A model generated the notes under the pieces. The model was not told the DNA's origin. It saw only the letters and a program-made list of their open reading frames with translations, and did no database searches. Positions 42,932-43,352 of a DNA stretch of 43,352 nt are shown in pieces. Origin of the DNA: Sphingobacterium allocomposti (GTDB taxonomy: Bacteria > Bacteroidota > Bacteroidia > Sphingobacteriales > Sphingobacteriaceae). The DNA lies in assembly GCF_008124885.1 (NCBI RefSeq), contig NZ_VNHX01000032.1, positions 1 to 43,352 of the forward strand. Reading direction: 5' to 3'. A program made the translations under genes and the position numbers. Each line of letters starts with the position of its first letter. The first letter of the stretch is position 1.

Positions 42932-42963
42932 CAAATTTAGCAAATTATAAACATACCTACAAC
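42932..42963 (-). promoter_or_regulatory. Promoter of the AAA_14/DUF4143 gene
   Basis: On the minus strand TAAATTTG (42939-42932) is a perfect TAnnTTTG -7 element. GTTG (42963-42960), a 3 of 4 match to the -33 TTTG, is 20 bp upstream. The ATG follows 28 bp downstream. Confidence 0.6.
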
Positions 42964-43000
42964 TTTTTAATATTTGAAAGAATATTATAGCTATAATTAG

Positions 43001-43258
43001 AGGGTAGGGTTAGGGGTAGTAGTGAGTATTTGAGAAGTGAGAAGTTAGAAGTCAGAAGTCAGAAGTGAGAAATTAGGGGTTAGGGATACTTAGACCCACG
43101 GCTAATAGTCATCGGCTATTCGCTATTTGCGACTTTGCGGATTTGCAACTTTGCGAATATGCGACTTTACAAATCAACGACTTTACATTTTAGAAGTGAG
43201 AAGTTAGAAGTCAGAAATTAGGAGTTAGGAGTTAGGTTAGGTGTTAGATCTTAACTTG
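43001..43258. repeat. Intergenic mosaic repeat tract 8
   Basis: The tract has TTAGAAG/GTGAGAA heptads, GACTTTGCGGATTTGC octads and TTAGGAG heptads, very like tract 5 (22190-22330). Its last 35 bp match tract 6 at about 28385-28423, where the sequence continues into TTACGAATCAGC. Here it is interrupted by the IS256-type element. Confidence 0.85.
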
Positions 43259-43352
43259 AGGGTGTAAAGTAAACTGTGTCAAATAAAGAATTTTTATATT
43301 AGACACAGCAAATGGAAAAAGAGGAATTTGATTTTGAACGCTTCAAAGAGGA
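43259..43352 (+). mobile_element. Left end of an IS256-type insertion sequence (incomplete)
   Basis: The match to repeat tract 6 stops at about 43258, where GAGGGTGTAAAGTAAACTGT begins, resembling the terminal repeats of Bacteroidota IS256-type elements. CTGTGTC (43274-43280) and GACACAG (43302-43308) form an inverted repeat just before the transposase start. The element runs off the window, so the right end and target duplication are not visible. The left end is placed to within 1-2 bases. Confidence 0.6.
43312..43352 (+). CDS. IS256-family transposase, N-terminal 13 codons
   Basis: ATG at 43312 starts MEKEEFDFERFKE, which matches the start of IS256-family (mutator-type) transposases of Bacteroidota (ME/KxEFDFExFKxEA pattern). 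Only 41 bases are present before the window ends, so the DDE domain cannot be checked. The inverted repeat immediately upstream could fold over the start in read-through transcripts and limit translation. Confidence 0.6.
   Translation, partial: MEKEEFDFERFKE

Overview
The window is from a Bacteroidota chromosome, most likely the Sphingobacteriaceae (Pedobacter / Parapedobacter / Olivibacter / Sphingobacterium type). The evidence is a gliding/type IX secretion core (gldK, gldN, gldM, gldL), a SusC/SusD locus with an ECF sigma and a FecR anti-sigma, DUF4959/DUF4998-type lipoproteins, and promoters of the TAnnTTTG type. No 16S or other marker is present, so genus and species are not claimed. No tRNA, rRNA or CRISPR array was seen.

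Layout. (1) 1-3.3 kb, minus strand: the remains of a RiPP-like or peptide-modification cluster (S26 peptidase, PqqD-like RRE protein, nucleotidyltransferase, ABC exporter cut off after its membrane domain), preceded by a 5'-truncated thioredoxin-like gene. (2) 3.6-6.0 kb: a TonB-dependent siderophore receptor, followed by an array of eleven 11-bp units that ends in a hairpin. (3) 7.1-8.3 kb: GH76 glycosidase. (4) 8.9-15.4 kb: the type IX secretion core, split into a beta-barrel-gldK-gldN group (+) and a gldL-gldM group (-). (5) 16-17.3 kb: GH28 lipoprotein. (6) 18-19.6 kb: an HTH regulator and an orphan NarL-type response regulator. (7) 20.5-28.3 kb: an AraC regulator, two paralogous secreted pilin-like subunits, a PapD-like periplasmic chaperone, a two-domain tip-like protein and a 944-residue usher-like outer-membrane protein. 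This looks like a chaperone-usher-type fibre system in a phylum best known for type V pili, and it is the main candidate for an undescribed system. (8) 29.7-40.6 kb, minus strand: a polysaccharide-utilisation-type operon in the order fecR, susC, susD, DUF4959-type, DUF4998-type, MBL-fold hydrolase, ECF sigma. (9) 41.7-42.9 kb: AAA_14/DUF4143 ATPase. (10) 43.26 kb to the end: the left end of an IS256-type element with the first 13 codons of its transposase.

About 5.5 kb, roughly an eighth of the window, consists of eight intergenic mosaic repeat tracts. They are built from degenerate 7-bp and 8-bp units and carry a paired-hairpin REP-like element in four full copies and one half copy. The tracts often start exactly at stop codons and sometimes supply them. 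Long near-identical copies flank the SusC/D operon as direct repeats. Copies near 12.6 kb and 22.0 kb are inverted around a segment holding gldML, the regulators and the first pilin gene. The tracts are therefore good candidates for driving rearrangement here, including the unusual gld arrangement.

How the parts work together: the Gld proteins would secrete and anchor surface proteins. GH76, GH28 and the SusC/D locus point to glycan foraging, and the siderophore receptor to iron uptake. The chaperone-usher-like locus would build a surface fibre under the AraC regulator. These links are inferred from gene families and gene order.
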